NCBI GenBank assembly: GCA_006937955.1
Contig: SSNP01000094.1
Span: forward strand, 1,547,308-1,611,307
Direction of reading: 5' to 3'
Origin: Pachypanchax playfairii
Taxonomy: Eukaryota > Chordata > Actinopteri > Cyprinodontiformes > Aplocheilidae
DNA: 64,000 nt
Made by a program: the position numbers and the translations under genes. The notes under the pieces are model-generated. The model saw nothing but the letters and a program-made list of their open reading frames with translations, did no database searches and was not told the DNA's origin. Shown here piece after piece: positions 15,301-24,896 of the stretch (positions within the stretch are counted from its first letter, which is position 1; each line of letters begins with the position of its first letter).

Positions 15301-18300
15301 TACTTTATATCAATTTGAACACTCTAAGGGGCATTTCTGACCTTTTAAAGAGCAATATTGTACTTTTAAGTACATTTTAAAACAATTTACCTATAGGTAC
15401 AAAAATGTCCTTGTCTCGTACCTCTATTTCTGAAAGTGTATATCACTCAATTGTCAATCATAATCAGCTTTATTAGGTTATGAAATGCCAATTAAAAAAG
15501 ATTTCCTACCAAAAAAACCAACCGGTTAGGTTGAATCATCAATTCAACACATCCCGAGGAAACTTGGATTGTTGACAGTAAGTTATTATATTAAAGGATC
15601 CTATACAGTGTTTTTAAATCAGTACTAAATAACTTTTCCACAGTCGTGTCTCAGACGGCCGTTGCTGGAACCGGTGTTCTGCAGAAATATGCTACCTGTT
15701 GAGATATGCTACCGATTCCTTCTGCACATGTGCCGTTCCACAGTCTTGACTTCAATAAACAGATTTATTGTTTTATTTGTGTTTTTATATTTTTCCATGT
15801 TTTTCGCTGAGTATTCACTTAAACAAGTTTCAGAACAGCAGCTTAAAGTTTTATAAGTTATTTTGTACTGCTTTAAAACAAAGTTGAATTCAATCTTATT
15901 ATTCTGAAAACTAAGAATAAATAATATGAAAAACAGTTTCTTCTTGGTGTTGATATAAAGAGGTCCAGGTGAACATCCAGGTATTTATACTCCAACACCT
16001 CCATTTCTTCTCCCATGATGGAAATGGGTTTTGGCATGTCGCTGCTTTTCCTAAAAATCACAGTCATCTCTTTTGTCTTGTTCACATTGTTTAAAACCTG
16101 GTGGATAAAACCAGCACTCTGTCTTACAGGTCCAAACTCCTGTTTTACTCTGTACTACTCAGTATTAATGTCAGCTATTTTTACTTGAGAAATGTTTAAA
16201 GTTGATTGGACTCATACAGAAAATATATTTATAATGCAGATTATCTGTTTTTTATATTTCATGACAGGTGAGGCTCTGCTTCACCTGCCTCCCCTGACCA
16301 CATGACTCTGGGGAACGTGCCATTTTAACAAATAACAGGTTGTTTTTTTTTCTCCCTCAATTCTCTAAGATATTAGAAAAACTTCAGTGACAGAAAAGAT
16401 GATTTCATATAAAAACCAAACGACAGCCAATAAGCCATACAGAATGTTCATCTAGAGTCTCCTGCTGTAAATACTCAACAGAAAATGTCCTCTCAGTCAA
16501 TGACTGGACAGGAACCAGCTTCTTGCAACCTCAAACAGAATGAAAGGGGGCTTTGAAATGGCTGGATGGATAGATGGATAAATGAGTGGAAAGAATTGTT
16601 ACTCTTCTTTGTGGGGTAGATGAAGAAAACATGCACAAATGGTGCTTTTTTTTTTATACTGCATATTTAAATTTTAAGCAGAGAAGCTCTCTTGATATTT
16701 TAGCTGAAGATAAAATAAAAAAATAATTGTATTTCATCATTTTTACATGTTATTTTTTGGCTCGTTTTGACAGAATGAGGTTTCACTCATAGTGGCATCA
16801 AGTGTGACAAGTGTGTAGTTAATATTGTTGGTAGAATAAAGTGTCTTGACATGACATGAGTGAGTCCCTGGTTTCCTCACTTCAGACATTTACCATGAGA
16901 GTTCATGATGATGAGATACAGCTTTTGACACAATTCTTTCCTCATAAAAAAACACATTTTGAATCATATTTTTTATGTCTAGTGTGCTTTAAGGTTTGCT
17001 TTAAATCATGCATGATTTTAATAATAAACTTTTTTTTTTTTTTATAAAATCCACTCGCTCAGATTTTTGACCCAATTTTTGCTGTGACACATTGTATTTA
17101 TTTGATTATCGGTAAAAATCTTCATGTCTTAAACTAGATTTGGTAAAGAATTTGTGAATTTAATCAGGTCAGCTGGATGAAGATTCTCCACTTAACCCTG
17201 AATATACACTCTGCAGCTTTGCTACAACATTAGAAACCTTTTCTCCACCTCATGCTTTGAGGACAAACCCTCTAATCTCTGCAGCACAATGGAGGAAACA
17301 CACTATAACAACTTTTACCTGTCCTGTCTGCAAAAAACCCCCCCTTTTGCAAAATATCTCCAGTATCTCATTCAATTAGATGCTACTTGGTTGAAACAAA
17401 GAACCTACCTGCTACGGATTTAAACCAAAAGTCAGAGTCAATTAATCAGTCTTGTCATCTTGTTTATAACAGTTTTAAGGGATTTTCTTGATCAAAAACA
17501 TTGTCATTTCTAACTAGAACCAACTTTTTTATTATCTTTTTTATTAAAGAAGACTTGATTTCTAAGTTACTTACTTGTGGGACTTCTTGCTTTCTTCACC
17601 TCCCGGGCCTGAACCACAGTCATGGGCTTGGATGATGAAGGTGTACTCCTTCTGCAGCTCACAGTCCACCAAGCTGCGTGCCCTCAGCTGACCCTCACCA
17701 GATGTTTTGTTTAACACTACTGCCTCAAAGAGATCCTCCAGCCCTTGAATGTGGAATGCACAAATCTCGCCTAAAGAAAAATAAAAGATGAGGTATTTAT
17801 CACAATCTGTCAGCTGGAGTTGAAAACTATTGTGAGAAAGTTTAACAAATACAACTTCCCAAACAGTAATACCACGTTAAAACAAGCTATGGGCTGTTGG
17901 ACATGTGGTGAGGAAGATTCTCCAGCTCCTTTTACATAAAAGCTTTATGAAAAAACACTTGTGAAATGGGAACAGACATCAGAGATGTCATTGTTGAAAG
18001 TATCAGGTGCAGTTTTTAGTACATACAGTAGTTAATGTGTTTATTTATTTGTAAATGGTAAACATTGGGAAGACTTACTTATATAGCACTTTTCTTACTG
18101 ACTCCTCAAAGTACTTTTAGAGTATAAGTAACATTAATCCATTGAAACACACACTCGTACCCTCTGATTTGTCAAGATTTGTTTAGTGAGGGAGAAAGAA
18201 AGATTAGAATGTGAACTCATAAGCCCCTTTCAGACAAGCCATGAAAAAAGGGAATGTTCCCGGCTTTGTCCGTTGCACTTTTCCGTCTGAAAGCGCCGTT

Positions 18301-20994
18301 GCGGTGTCGGCCCGCATAATCTGGTCCGGGATTTCTCCTACTGAAGACCTAGTAATTAGAGCGGACAATCTGGAAGACGGTGTTTGCGTTCAAAACAGTG
18401 GCATGTCTGAAAAGACAGCTCTGATTAACGACCGGATCGGATTGGCCGCAAATATTCCCAAACGTCTGTCTGAAACGGCTATAGAGTAACCGTAACATAA
18501 AGGTCAGCAGGAGAAGTGGATATTTAGTGCTGTTTTATGACACCTTATAAGCCGACATGCTTATTTAAAGATATACTATTCTGGTAAATTCTGGTCCACT
18601 TCTTATTTGTGCAAAACACAAGAACATTTGACATTTTGACAGGAATGTATAAGGAATTGGTACATTTGTGAAGCAGTAGCGGAAGTTTTTGTTTTGTTTT
18701 TCTTATTGAAGTGACATCCCCTTTTTGAAATCACTTAGCTTGTCAGGCACACACTGTAACCTGTGATAGCTAATTTTACCTTACTGATATAATTTAATCT
18801 TGAGTAAGAGCAAGAATTAAATTTGAATCCCAAGCAACTTTATGCATGCATTGCTCCTGGCAAGTTATGATAAGAGCAAATCTCAAACTCTTTTCTTCTA
18901 GTTCTTGTCATAATTCTCACCACTTTGCTCTTATTCCCTACTCCCCCACCCTCTGCTTGTCACAACAGGGGGCTCTGAAATGACTATTTGCCTGCAGAGG
19001 AGTTATGAGCAAAATTAACTAGAAAGACTGGAAAAAGGTGGAGATACACCAAAAAGTCAGAAAACTGAGGAGACTTAACAACTTCAGCAATGTTGTATTA
19101 GAGATCGATAGGTCCCCACACCATGGCGAAGCTCGATGAGGTAAATATAGAAAAAAAACAATTTCTTATTTTTTAGTCTCAGATGAACATTTAGACAACT
19201 CTTGCTGAAAACAATTCAATTCAGTTTTATTTGTAAAGTGTCAGGTCATAACAAGGTCATTTCAAGGCACTTTACAGAAACATTAAAGTGCAACTAACCC
19301 CCAAATCAACTTTTATTTTTTTGCTGAGAAACTCTATAAATGAGTGTCTAATAGTCTTGCCTACACTTCTGGGTCTTATTTTTGGCATTTTAGCATATTT
19401 TTATGCAACTATTCATTTTATACCAAAAACTGTTAGTGGAGCGCCCTCTTCAGGTTAAAACGTTACACTGCACTTGAATTTGAATCAGGCATTGCTTTTG
19501 GCTGAAACCTTATTTTCTCTATTCGTGACCTCAGGATTCTGCCGCTCCAGAGGTAATAAATGCATGAACTAATATTTCTGAATCATTTTGGGTCACTGGG
19601 CCACTGTCTCTAGTTCTTTCGGATAGGATTTTTTTTTTTATATTAAAATTCAACAGAATTATTTGGTTTCCATAGAAAGAACCTTTATTAAAATTAGTAC
19701 TAAATAATCAATTGAATCAGGTCATATTTTGATTGCACAAAATTTATTGTATACGTAAGTGGTTTTGAATCTGGACTTATTGTGAAATGGCAGTATATAA
19801 AAAAATGTTTAAACTGAATTAAATAAAATGTGTTTTGAATTCTATTTTCATGTATAAAAATGTTACTTCCATGCGTATTTCACACACTTTTTGTTCCAAA
19901 TTCACAAGTTTTTATATACTAGTTACACGCTAAACATGAAACATGCATACTCTACATTAAACACTGATGTGGTTTTTCTGTAATTTATAATAAAGAGGGC
20001 ATATGCTGGTCAGCCATCTGCCCTCCCAACTGTCTCACAGCTTTTCTCTTTCTCTTTGAGGGATGGCCACCATAACACCTGCATACATGCACACACACAC
20101 TAAAAATGTTCTTGCAAGCATACATATTTATGCACACCCACTTCACCCTTCAACCATTTTGTCCTTTTAGCTCAGCTTGAGGGTCTTTCTAAGTGGACCT
20201 AATTCTAAGCCTAGAGCTAAATAACAGCTTGACAGGAGAAGAGATGACTGGGCTACCCAATAGCCTCCAGCAAACCTACTCCCACTAGTGTTGGCCCCCT
20301 TTAGATGAGTTGGAATAGCCACAAAGTGAGAAGAATCTAATTCGGTTATACTAGTTATACTGCGGTTTGGGGGGTTTTGGGTTGTTTTTCTGTTTTAGTT
20401 TTCATGAGTATTGTTCCAGGTATTTTCTTGTATCTTCTTTTTGTAGGAGTTTTGTGCTTCCTGTTTTATGTGTTGTTAGGTGGTTCTGTTGGTGTTTTTC
20501 TGTTGTATGAGATTTAATTTGGTTGTAGTTTGGATTTTAGTTGTATACAGTATCACCATCTCCTTGTCTTGTGGTTCATTTTCTCGGTAAGTTTTTTCCA
20601 GTTTGTCACAGTTACCCATCATTTCATCTGATTAGTCCCTCCCAAGCCGTTTCCATTGGTCTTTTATCCACTTCCTGCATAAATACTCTTTTATTGTGAT
20701 ATCACAGACATACAGTAGATATAGACAAAGGGTTAGAGTCACGTACATAGTTTACATACGTGATCTAACCACACTTCCCTGTGTGGATTAATCCCTCAGT
20801 TATTGCTGACAGGCTGCATTTGATACAAGTTAGTCCTGTGTGACAGCTATTAAAATGGAAATGTACAATACCTGCGTAAGGGATCGGGGCATCTTTATCC
20901 AAGGCAACCAGTGGAGGATCCAGCAGAACAATGTTGGTGTTTTCAGTGATCATGCCATGATATGACGTCTCAATCCACGGCTTGTGTTTATTCA
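245..20994 (-). CDS. clstn2: Calsyntenin-2, 13 internal exons of a partial gene
   Basis: Calsyntenins are type I neuronal membrane proteins of the postsynaptic membrane and secretory pathway, with two cadherin repeats, an LNS (laminin-G-like) domain, a transmembrane helix and an acidic kinesin-binding tail. Thirteen minus-strand exons splice in frame into 751 residues with no stop. All introns are GT/AG and their sizes run from 116 to 3113 bp. Exon 2 begins VNKHKPWIETSYHG. Later hallmarks are the cadherin motif DVNEFAPVF, KGCDLETYSEKSLQKLCG, NWTAS, WMKHG, NRHHYSLYVHNCRLVFLLRR, LTVGACWQG, LQACKEGLD and CSELNGR. Paralog choice favours CLSTN2: WIETSYHG, RAEKETLLCNSDKT, LTIRPGK and CFGED are closer to remembered CLSTN2 than to CLSTN1 or CLSTN3. 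The signal-peptide exon (expected to the right) and the transmembrane and tail exons (left of base 1) are not in the window. Exon numbers assume one upstream coding exon. Whether this is a single clstn2 or one of two fish duplicates cannot be told here. Confidence 0.95.
507..677 (-). CDS. clstn2: clstn2 exon 13, membrane-proximal ectodomain
   Basis: Residues 646-702: HQPGVSEEVIHNLDYCDILV, LGEELNPEKESLQLHLDTLL, AKHPDITNLTSGMTIY. An NLT sequon is present. The acceptor is TTTATAG and the donor GTAGGT. The intron to exon 14 is only 116 bp, the shortest in the window. The last base supplies the first base of a glycine codon. Confidence 0.95.
1358..1655. repeat. TTAA/AGAGGC family, truncated copy in clstn2 intron 12
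   Basis: Matches the last half of the fuller copy at 11567-12139: an 'aacaggaagagactacg' block, 'atgcgcagcggggcaggaa', a 'ggtctgttaatcagtgttt' block and an ending 'ggcctctttaa'. The outer end finishes in TTAA at 1652-1655. The other end is missing. Confidence 0.8.
1845..2056 (-). CDS. clstn2: clstn2 exon 12, membrane-proximal ectodomain
   Basis: Residues 575-645: CFGEDTCFNIPIVETEVMVL, QPSEPRITITGVGSLSYPAA, NFRSVGGIPLFQDLHIISTV, TRVVTHTPQA. The acceptor is TGTGTAG and the donor GTAAGG. The open frame continues far into both introns by chance, so only the interval between splice sites should be read as coding. Confidence 0.95.
3509..3657 (-). CDS. clstn2: clstn2 exon 11, membrane-proximal ectodomain
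   Basis: Residues 526-574 plus two bases: FHFNPAQSILVMEGEDLHSM, NTAMRKVSYINYHQFPTPGI, RHLRISTTVQ (the last codon is split). The acceptor is TTTTTCTAG and the donor GTAAGTAT. PTPGIR is strongly conserved in the family. It is not covered by a long open frame, so it was identified by reading the minus strand between exons 10 and 12. Confidence 0.94.
3991..4085. repeat. Short interspersed fragment ('tttatttataaagtgcc' type)
   Basis: Contains a caagttt-atttatttataaagtgcc block followed by aaggcacttcacag. Similar pieces occur at 14815-14850, 19205-19280 and 26110-26150. This phrase is common in teleost interspersed repeats. The parent family is not identifiable here. Confidence 0.5.
4560..4756. 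repeat. TTAA/AGAGGC family, truncated copy in clstn2 intron 10
   Basis: Third copy of the family seen at 1358-1655 and 11567-12139. It shares the ggtctgttaatcagtgtttcc block, a 'catattac-ggttaatactt' block and the terminal 'gcctctttaa' ending in TTAA at 4753-4756. Confidence 0.8.
4770..4945. repeat. MITE-like fragment ending 'gataaatgagg'
   Basis: A stretch rich in 'gcgtacgcac'/'gcgtaag' words that ends in 'tttgataaatgagggtcc'. Similar fragments lie at 25050-25250 and 55370-55572. These words resemble teleost inverted-repeat elements whose ends read as 'ttgataaatgaggcc'. Family assignment (Harbinger or hAT) is uncertain. Confidence 0.45.
5173..5339 (-). CDS. clstn2: clstn2 exon 10, post-LNS segment
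   Basis: Residues 470-525: GGEVTKPRFTQHFRGSLSGL, TIRPGKTEKQKVLSC, LQACKEGLDLNSFESLDKNI, K. The acceptor is AATTGTAG. The donor is GTAAAA, a weaker match than most, and the exon ends on a whole codon. The HFRGSL and LQACKEGLD motifs are calsyntenin signatures. The direct GWQ-GGEVTK join has no extra insert, as expected for clstn2. Confidence 0.96.
6585..6835 (-). repeat. tRNA-derived SINE, degraded, in clstn2 intron 9
   Basis: Read on the minus strand it carries the common fish SINE order: a degraded tRNA-like head, a B-box-like 'ggttcaaaacc', 'catgcaaactccatgcagaaagg' in antisense, 'ccaattaacct', and a tail with 'cagggccacata' and 'gggagctgg'. Many substitutions mark it as old. Confidence 0.7.
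6888..7050 (-). CDS. clstn2: clstn2 exon 9, LNS domain end
   Basis: Residues 416-469: ICDKEWHYYVINVEFPVVTL, YLDGVTYNPYLVTDDWPIHP, then QLTVGACWQ, the conserved closing strand of the LNS domain. The acceptor is TTTCTTTCAG and the donor GTGAGA. It starts on a whole codon, which matches the end of exon 8. Confidence 0.96.
7955..8076 (-). CDS. clstn2: clstn2 exon 8, LNS domain middle
   Basis: Residues 375-415: EMNRHHYSLYVHNCRLVF, LLRRDFTQVDAFRPAEF, HWKLEQ. The acceptor is CCTGTAG. The donor is GTAAGA after CAG, and the exon ends exactly on a codon. It was located as the missing piece between exons 7 and 9, and all phases agree. Confidence 0.95.
8658..9381 (-). repeat. tRNA-derived SINE split by a foldback element
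   Basis: The left piece (8658-8734) contains 'gccaattaacctcg' and 'ggagaaagctggagttccc'. The right piece (9268-9381) contains 'atgtggaaaggtcccagc', the head region and 'cactgtgcaacc'. The two pieces are adjacent parts of one minus-strand SINE separated by the 533-bp element at 8735-9267. Confidence 0.75.
8735..9267. mobile_element. Foldback MITE copy 1 (inverted arms about 167 bp)
   Basis: Starts CACTCTCAGAAATAGAGG and ends with its reverse complement. The arms (8735-8901 and 9101-9267) are near-perfect inverted copies around a unique core of about 200 bp. A two-base flank CA is present on both sides (8733-8734, 9268-9269). There is no coding capacity. A second copy lies at 14897-15438 in the opposite orientation. 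Confidence 0.9.
9577..9834 (-). CDS. clstn2: clstn2 exon 7, LNS domain first half
   Basis: Residues 289-374, the longest exon here (258 nt). It reads ASSGSTDLLPAPSTATNWTA, LIFRFDGRQAAKIPD, NLTDHFTIATWMKHGP, then RAEKETLLCNSDKTG. N-glycosylation sequons NWT and NLT are present, as is the LamG-type WMKHG strand. The acceptor is CTCCAG and the donor GTGAGT. The RAEKETLLCNSDKT stretch is one of the better arguments for clstn2 over its paralogs. Confidence 0.97.
10130..10790 (-). pseudogene. Tc1/mariner transposase relic in clstn2 intron 6
   Basis: Reading the minus strand in shifting frames gives decayed Tc1-like words: FMDHNE, GLSPDLNLIENLLDQLS (the catalytic SPDLNPIE-LWDQL block) and DLRAAL. 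Upstream lies a SLAKCCTDEA-type stretch. Frame shifts and stops interrupt it, so it is not functional. A 'caataaatcatttgag' sequence lies at its end. Boundaries are approximate and no inverted repeats were found. Confidence 0.6.
11567..12139. mobile_element. TTAA/AGAGGC inverted-repeat element, fullest copy
   Basis: Begins TTAAAGAGGCCC and ends GGCCTGTTTAA, so short inverted termini are flanked by TTAA (11567-11570 and 12136-12139). It is 573 bp with no long open frame. Shorter copies lie at 1358-1655 and 4560-4756. A TTAA target is typical of piggyBac and Kolobok DNA transposons, and the terminus is closer to Kolobok-like elements (inference). Confidence 0.75.
12208..12393 (-). CDS. clstn2: clstn2 exon 6, linker into LNS domain
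   Basis: Residues 227-288: GWNKQADYQPGTGSKQLFAQ, then IHLETCGEP, VELQTSHSGKGCDLETYSE and KSLQKLCG. The acceptor is TTCCCAG and the donor GTGGGT. The cysteine pattern (ETC, KGC, KLC) matches the calsyntenin family. A degraded TTAA-flanked element sits in the preceding intron sequence just downstream, at 11567-12139. Confidence 0.94.
12812..12961 (-). CDS. clstn2: clstn2 exon 5, cadherin repeat 2 end
   Basis: Residues 177-226, NIRNMEVLSYDRQQHYEIQV then TAWDCGQKKALHS and the terminal VDVKPTCKPGWQ motif shared by all calsyntenins. The acceptor is CTGTCAG and the donor GTTGAC, which is weaker than its neighbours. The intron to exon 6 is only 418 bp. Confidence 0.95.
13343..13520 (-). repeat. tRNA-derived SINE, 3' half only, in clstn2 intron 4
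   Basis: Minus-strand 3' portion of the fish SINE/tail unit: 'catccattcattttctaaacc', 'cagggtcgcagggagctgg', 'aggcgggggacaccctggac', 'tcgctagtccatcacaggg' and 'acaaacaaccattcacactc'. It is less decayed than the copy at 6585. Confidence 0.75.
14253..14461 (-). CDS. clstn2: clstn2 exon 4, cadherin repeat 1/2 boundary
   Basis: Residues 107-176. It starts AVVHIQVNDVNEFAPVF, the calcium-binding linker that ends cadherin repeat 1, then GKIYDSILQVEAKDQDCSPQ and YSQICNYQI, ending at the conserved AIDRNG. The acceptor is CGCAG and the donor GTAAGTAG. The intron to exon 5 is 1291 bp. Confidence 0.96.
14897..15438. mobile_element. Foldback MITE copy 2 (inverted arms about 225 bp)
   Basis: Same termini as copy 1 (CACTCTCAGAAATAGAGG), flanked by TA on both sides (14895-14896, 15439-15440). 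The arms are 14897-15123 and 15214-15438 with a 90-bp loop. The loop is the reverse complement of the core of copy 1, so this copy lies in the opposite orientation. Its arms are about 58 bp longer. Confidence 0.9.
15614..15876 (+). mobile_element. TTAA/AGCAGTAC family, copy a (internally deleted)
   Basis: Starts TTAAATCAGTACTAAATAAC and ends TTGTACTGCTTTAA. It shares blocks with copies at 36093, 42678, 59302 and 62741: 'ctaccgattccttctgcaca', 'gacttcaataaacagattta' and 'aacagcagcttaaagtttta'. At 263 bp it is a deletion derivative. It lies in clstn2 intron 3. Confidence 0.85.
17575..17770 (-). CDS. clstn2: clstn2 exon 3, cadherin repeat 1
   Basis: Residues 42-106 plus two bases. It reads EICAFHIQGLEDLFEAV, then an NKTSGEG block with an N-glycosylation sequon, DCELQKEYTFIIQAHDCG, and ends at KKSHK split across the intron. 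The acceptor follows a pyrimidine-rich tract and the donor is GTAAGTAA. No long open frame covers it in isolation, so it was found by searching for the piece missing between exons 2 and 4. It fits both phases. Confidence 0.93.
18222..18479. mobile_element. Small GC-rich MITE, about 258 bp, in clstn2 intron 2
   Basis: Left end AGCCCCTTTCAGACA and right end TGTCTGAAACGGCT are inverted copies with one gap, flanked by ATA on both sides. The interior is much GC-richer than the surrounding intron and contains ggtccggg and cggatcgg words. An 82-codon open frame spans it but has no recognisable domain and is probably chance. Confidence 0.65.
19205..19490. repeat. Interspersed repeat pieces
   Basis: A 'caattcaattcagttttatttg' start with 'caaggcactttacagaaa' is followed by TTAAAGTGCAACTAACCCCC at 19283. 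A weak inverted counterpart (ACTGCACTTGAA) lies near 19475-19486. The second part may be another TTAA-flanked element of about 200 bp. Boundaries are uncertain. Confidence 0.4.
20345..20700. repeat. T/G-rich unclassified repeat-like tract
   Basis: Strongly strand-asymmetric (long runs of T and G words) and ending in 'cttcctgcataaatactc'. Tracts of the same flavour occur at 32440-33240 and 40440-40870, and in the opposite strand at 26510-27260. The look recalls decayed LTR or non-coding repeat sequence, but no defining motif was found. Confidence 0.35.
20872..20994 (-). CDS. clstn2: clstn2 exon 2, start of mature ectodomain and cadherin repeat 1
   Basis: Encodes residues 1-41 of the visible protein, from VNKHKPWIETSYHG to DKDAPIPYAG. 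The acceptor (AG at 20995-20996) leaves a first codon split after one base, so the missing exon 1 must end in phase 1 with G. The donor is GTATTG. This is the conserved N-terminal strand block of calsyntenin cadherin repeat 1, with the DKDAP motif. The next intron is 3101 bp. Confidence 0.95.
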
Positions 20995-20999
20995 CTATC

Positions 21000-23390
21000 A
21001 AAACAGAAAGCAAAAAAAAGAGTTGTTTTTAATTTTTCAATATGTAAAAAGATCATACTTTTTGTTCCACAGATCAATGATGTAGCTTTGGCACACACAC
21101 TGTGGCATGTCCAGAGGGGTGGCCTGGGGGGGCATGGACCACCCTTCAAATTAAACTGGCCACACCAGTCTCAGGTTCCCCCCCAAGCTGAAACAATCAA
21201 ATTCAATCAACACTTTTTCATTAATCATAGATAATGATTAGTGAAAGTGTACCATCGTCCTTATGCTTTGACAGATACTGATTTCATTGTGGTTTATGGT
21301 AACCACTTAAATTGTGATAAACAGTCTATAATTTGGTAAAAACTATAGGTTTTCTAGACACTAGGCTTTTGGGTGGTAAGACCCAAAGATGCAGGCCAAC
21401 ATTACAATGCTAGGTTTCAGAGTTGCATGTTCCTTTTGCCAAAATTTAACAATCATTTGTACAGATCTTTGGTACATACCAGATATTCAAAGCCATAGTA
21501 CATCAAGTTTAAAAATATTCAAGCAGCTTGGAGGAGACTGGTTTGAAATTCTCACGGTTGGTTTCTTTAACTCAGAGACCAGGTAAACAGACAACATGAA
21601 TAACATGAAAGAAGTGGCTGTGGTGTGTTAGAACCCAAAGATGTGAGGAGACAGGCAGCATCAAACAGGTTGTTAGAGTCCAACGATTCAATTAAAGAAA
21701 TGAAAATGCTTACCAAAAACAAAAGACTGGGCAATGACCATAAGAACAGTTAGGTGGGTAGGGTATAGCAGTGAAAAGAAATCAGAGTGAGTTCTTGGCA
21801 TAGGCGGGCTAGGTATCGCAGAGGTATCAACTGTGGCCACAGTTTTTCTACATCCATAAGTGTTTAGAGATACTGTGGAATAACACAATGTTCAGATCAG
21901 GAGGAGGAGTGTTGTCATTAATGTTTTATAAAGTAACTTTACACAGTAAGATTTTTTAAATGTGTATTTAGCACAGATAAGAAAAACATAAGTGTAAAAT
22001 AAAAATTAATGCTTTGAGGTTACTAGCCAAGATAACCGTCCACCTTTGTCCGATTGTACATCTGTCTTTGGGTGTTATATTCTGTTTTGTTCAATATCAG
22101 TCAAAGTTTTTATATATATATATATATAATAAAATTCATTTGTCTTTAGAAAAAAAAAAAAGGGTTTTAGATTGATATGTCTTGGAAGACTGGAAATTTA
22201 GGCAGACATCTTTTCCAGTGTTATTCATCAACATCCCATGTGTTTCTCCTTTTCATGTACCTACCTGCCATAAAACTAAAAGCCTCCTGACAAATATCCA
22301 GGTGTGAAAATAGAAGGGCTGCATATGCACTTTTGGTGCAACCTTTCCCCAGCTACCATTACCCCATTTGTCAAATGGCTTCAATGTCAGAAATGTTGTC
22401 TCTCCAAAGCTTTTTAGAGTCATTATCCCCATTAATTACTGTATATGCACTTGCAAAAATTGCTATATTTTTTCTCCACGTGAATGCACATTCAGAGGGA
22501 AGAGTCCAGTGTCCAAAATAGTGAAGAGGATGTATGGACAAAATAATAAAATGCTTCCAGAGTTATAGCAGGTAGCCTCAAATAAACAAGGTGAGAATTA
22601 AAACTAATGATGCATTAGCATGACCTGGCTGAGTGCGCCGGGGGAAGAGCTCCAACAAACTGGAGGGGAAAGGGCATTTATCTCATTTTGAAAAATGGTG
22701 CACCAAATCAGCACATTCTGCTTTATCCATAAAACAGACATCTCATCATTTACCTTCAAATTTGAACGATTTGTGTCATTTTCCTGGGTTCTCTATTTTG
22801 TTTTTTATGTTGTTGTGGCAACTAATTTCCAGTTTGTTGTTGTGTATTATTAAGTTTATTCCTAAGTCTAATGGTCCTGTGTATGACTTAGATTTCTTTT
22901 TATTTTTTTGTTTGCTTTGTTAGGGTTAACCATAACACTTTCTTTATTATATTGCAGTTAGCAAGTAGATTTCTAACAACACTTACTGAAAATATTCACA
23001 AGTCATCTGTGTATAGAGAAGCAGTGGTCAGTACTGGTTTGTTAAATATATCGATGTTGTAAACATGACGCTGATGTTTTGAAGTATTCTTTGCTTAGAT
23101 GGTCTTTGCATACTCAATTTGATCTAATACAAATATGTACACTGTTTTGTTTTCTTGTTCTCAGTTGAGCCATGTACCACCATTAGTTCCCAGAATAATT
23201 GTTTTGCTTGTCTAGACTGTTTTTTCAGTTTCATCTCTTGGTTCTCAGTTTTTCATCTCTATGTCCAGCTATAGTCATTATGGTCCTTATCTAGATATGT
23301 CTAACTTCTCTAGCTTCTCTTACTGACAGCACTCATTTGCCTTTCAAATTAATTTCTAGTTCTTTTATGTTGTAAGGTTTCTAACTTTAG
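21000..23390. other. No gene seen (upstream of clstn2 exon 2)
   Basis: AT-rich DNA with a short TA run near 22115 and a 'ggtggcctgggggggcatgg' repeat-like piece near 21118. It is presumed to be the start of clstn2 intron 1. No exon with a signal peptide joining in phase 1 was found. Confidence 0.6.
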
Positions 23391-23665
23391 GACAACACAT
23401 TTGGTGAAGGCCCTATTTTATTCAAACATGACTGTGCCCCAGTACACAAAGCAAGATCCAATAAATACATGGTTTGAGTCAGTGCTTGAGCTCCTACATG
23501 TTTTACAGAATGAAGGGTTATAAATCTTTCACAGAAACACTCCAGAATCTTGTGGAAAGTCTTTTTTAAAAGAAAGCACTTATAGCTGCAAATTGGAGTA
23601 ATACTCTGCATCAATATGGGTAAAAACGTCTATGCAAGGCAGTCAGGTGTGGCCATTTAGAGTGT
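23391..23665 (+). pseudogene. Tc1-like transposase 3' relic
   Basis: Plus-strand reading gives FGEGPILFKHDCAPVHKARS, the second-aspartate region of a Tc1-type transposase. After a deletion comes ETLQNLVESLF, stop, KKALIAAN, matching the C-terminal block ending in VIAAKG. The DPN-IEHLW segment is deleted and stops interrupt the frame, so it is dead. It belongs to a different Tc1 lineage from the element at 38554. Confidence 0.72.
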
Positions 23666-24896
23666 GTTCAGAAATGAAAATTTCTGACACCAAGAAAAAA
23701 AATTTTTTGGTCATATTTTGGTCTTTGTCAGACATGTGCACAGCCTACCCCCTGGCACCATCTTGAGTGTAAGCATCTCGTGTTGTTAGGGAAACCTGCA
23801 GTATTTCTACTGAGGAAGCAGAAGTTGAAGAAGTACACTTGAGTCCCTAACATGTAGAAGAAGAAGGACAAATGCATCCCTTACAGGGATAAACTTGTGA
23901 AGGAGGCTAGGGAGCGGTCTTTGCAGAAATTGTCTACAATCGACAAAGTGGGTTCATACGAACTCAAAGGCAACAAATGGTCCGCAGACGTGTTATTGCT
24001 GCCTCCAACTACTGCATTGGACATCCCTAATTTTTGTCTCTACTAGTCCTACTACTAGGACTTATACTACTCCTACTACTACAGTTTAGATATCTGGTCT
24101 GTTTCCCAAATTGAAAGGTGTGTCGCGCTGAGCCCAGTCCTCCTCAGTTTGGCTAATAATAAACTCAGGTCAGATGGCTTTCGGAGTGAGGACAGACAGG
24201 GAGCTGATTGCGTTGAAAAAATGTTCCCCCCACTTTTAAAAAGCTTCCGACGCCGTTGGTGCATACACATGTCAACAGTTCAAAAATTACAAATCACTGG
24301 AGGCTTACGGAAAATTTACACACAGCTGGGTACAAGAATTGTTAACAGGTTAAGCTAAGTGAAGCTAGTTTCATTTTGCTGTTGTTTTGTGTGATTCTCT
24401 GTGCACTCTCCCATTTTCAAAATGTTGTTCTTAAACATTGAAATAACGTTTATATATCACCTAAAATGAAAATTTAAATGTCTTTTCCTGACATTTGATT
24501 AACGTTTTGAAAATGTACAGTAGTTAAACATTTGCTAAATGCTGTTCTCAAAAATTGAAATAATGTTTATATCCCACCTAAAATGAAAATTGATCACAGC
24601 TTCTGTTGTTTACACATTCAACCATCCTATCATGCAACGTGCCTACAGCACCAAATACGTCATGTGACAAAGACTAAATTAGTCTTGAGAGACATGTTTC
24701 AACAATACAGAGACCACACAGGTAAAGACAACTTTAGGATATCAATGTCATGGGTCACCAAACCAATGATATAAACAGTACTTACCACTATCTATGGGCC
24801 AACCACTCATACAGTAGGTGTCGTCAGTAAATGATGTTGCAAAACATTTCTGTGCAACGCTACTAAAGAAATAAGAGCACTAAGATTTACAGGTTT

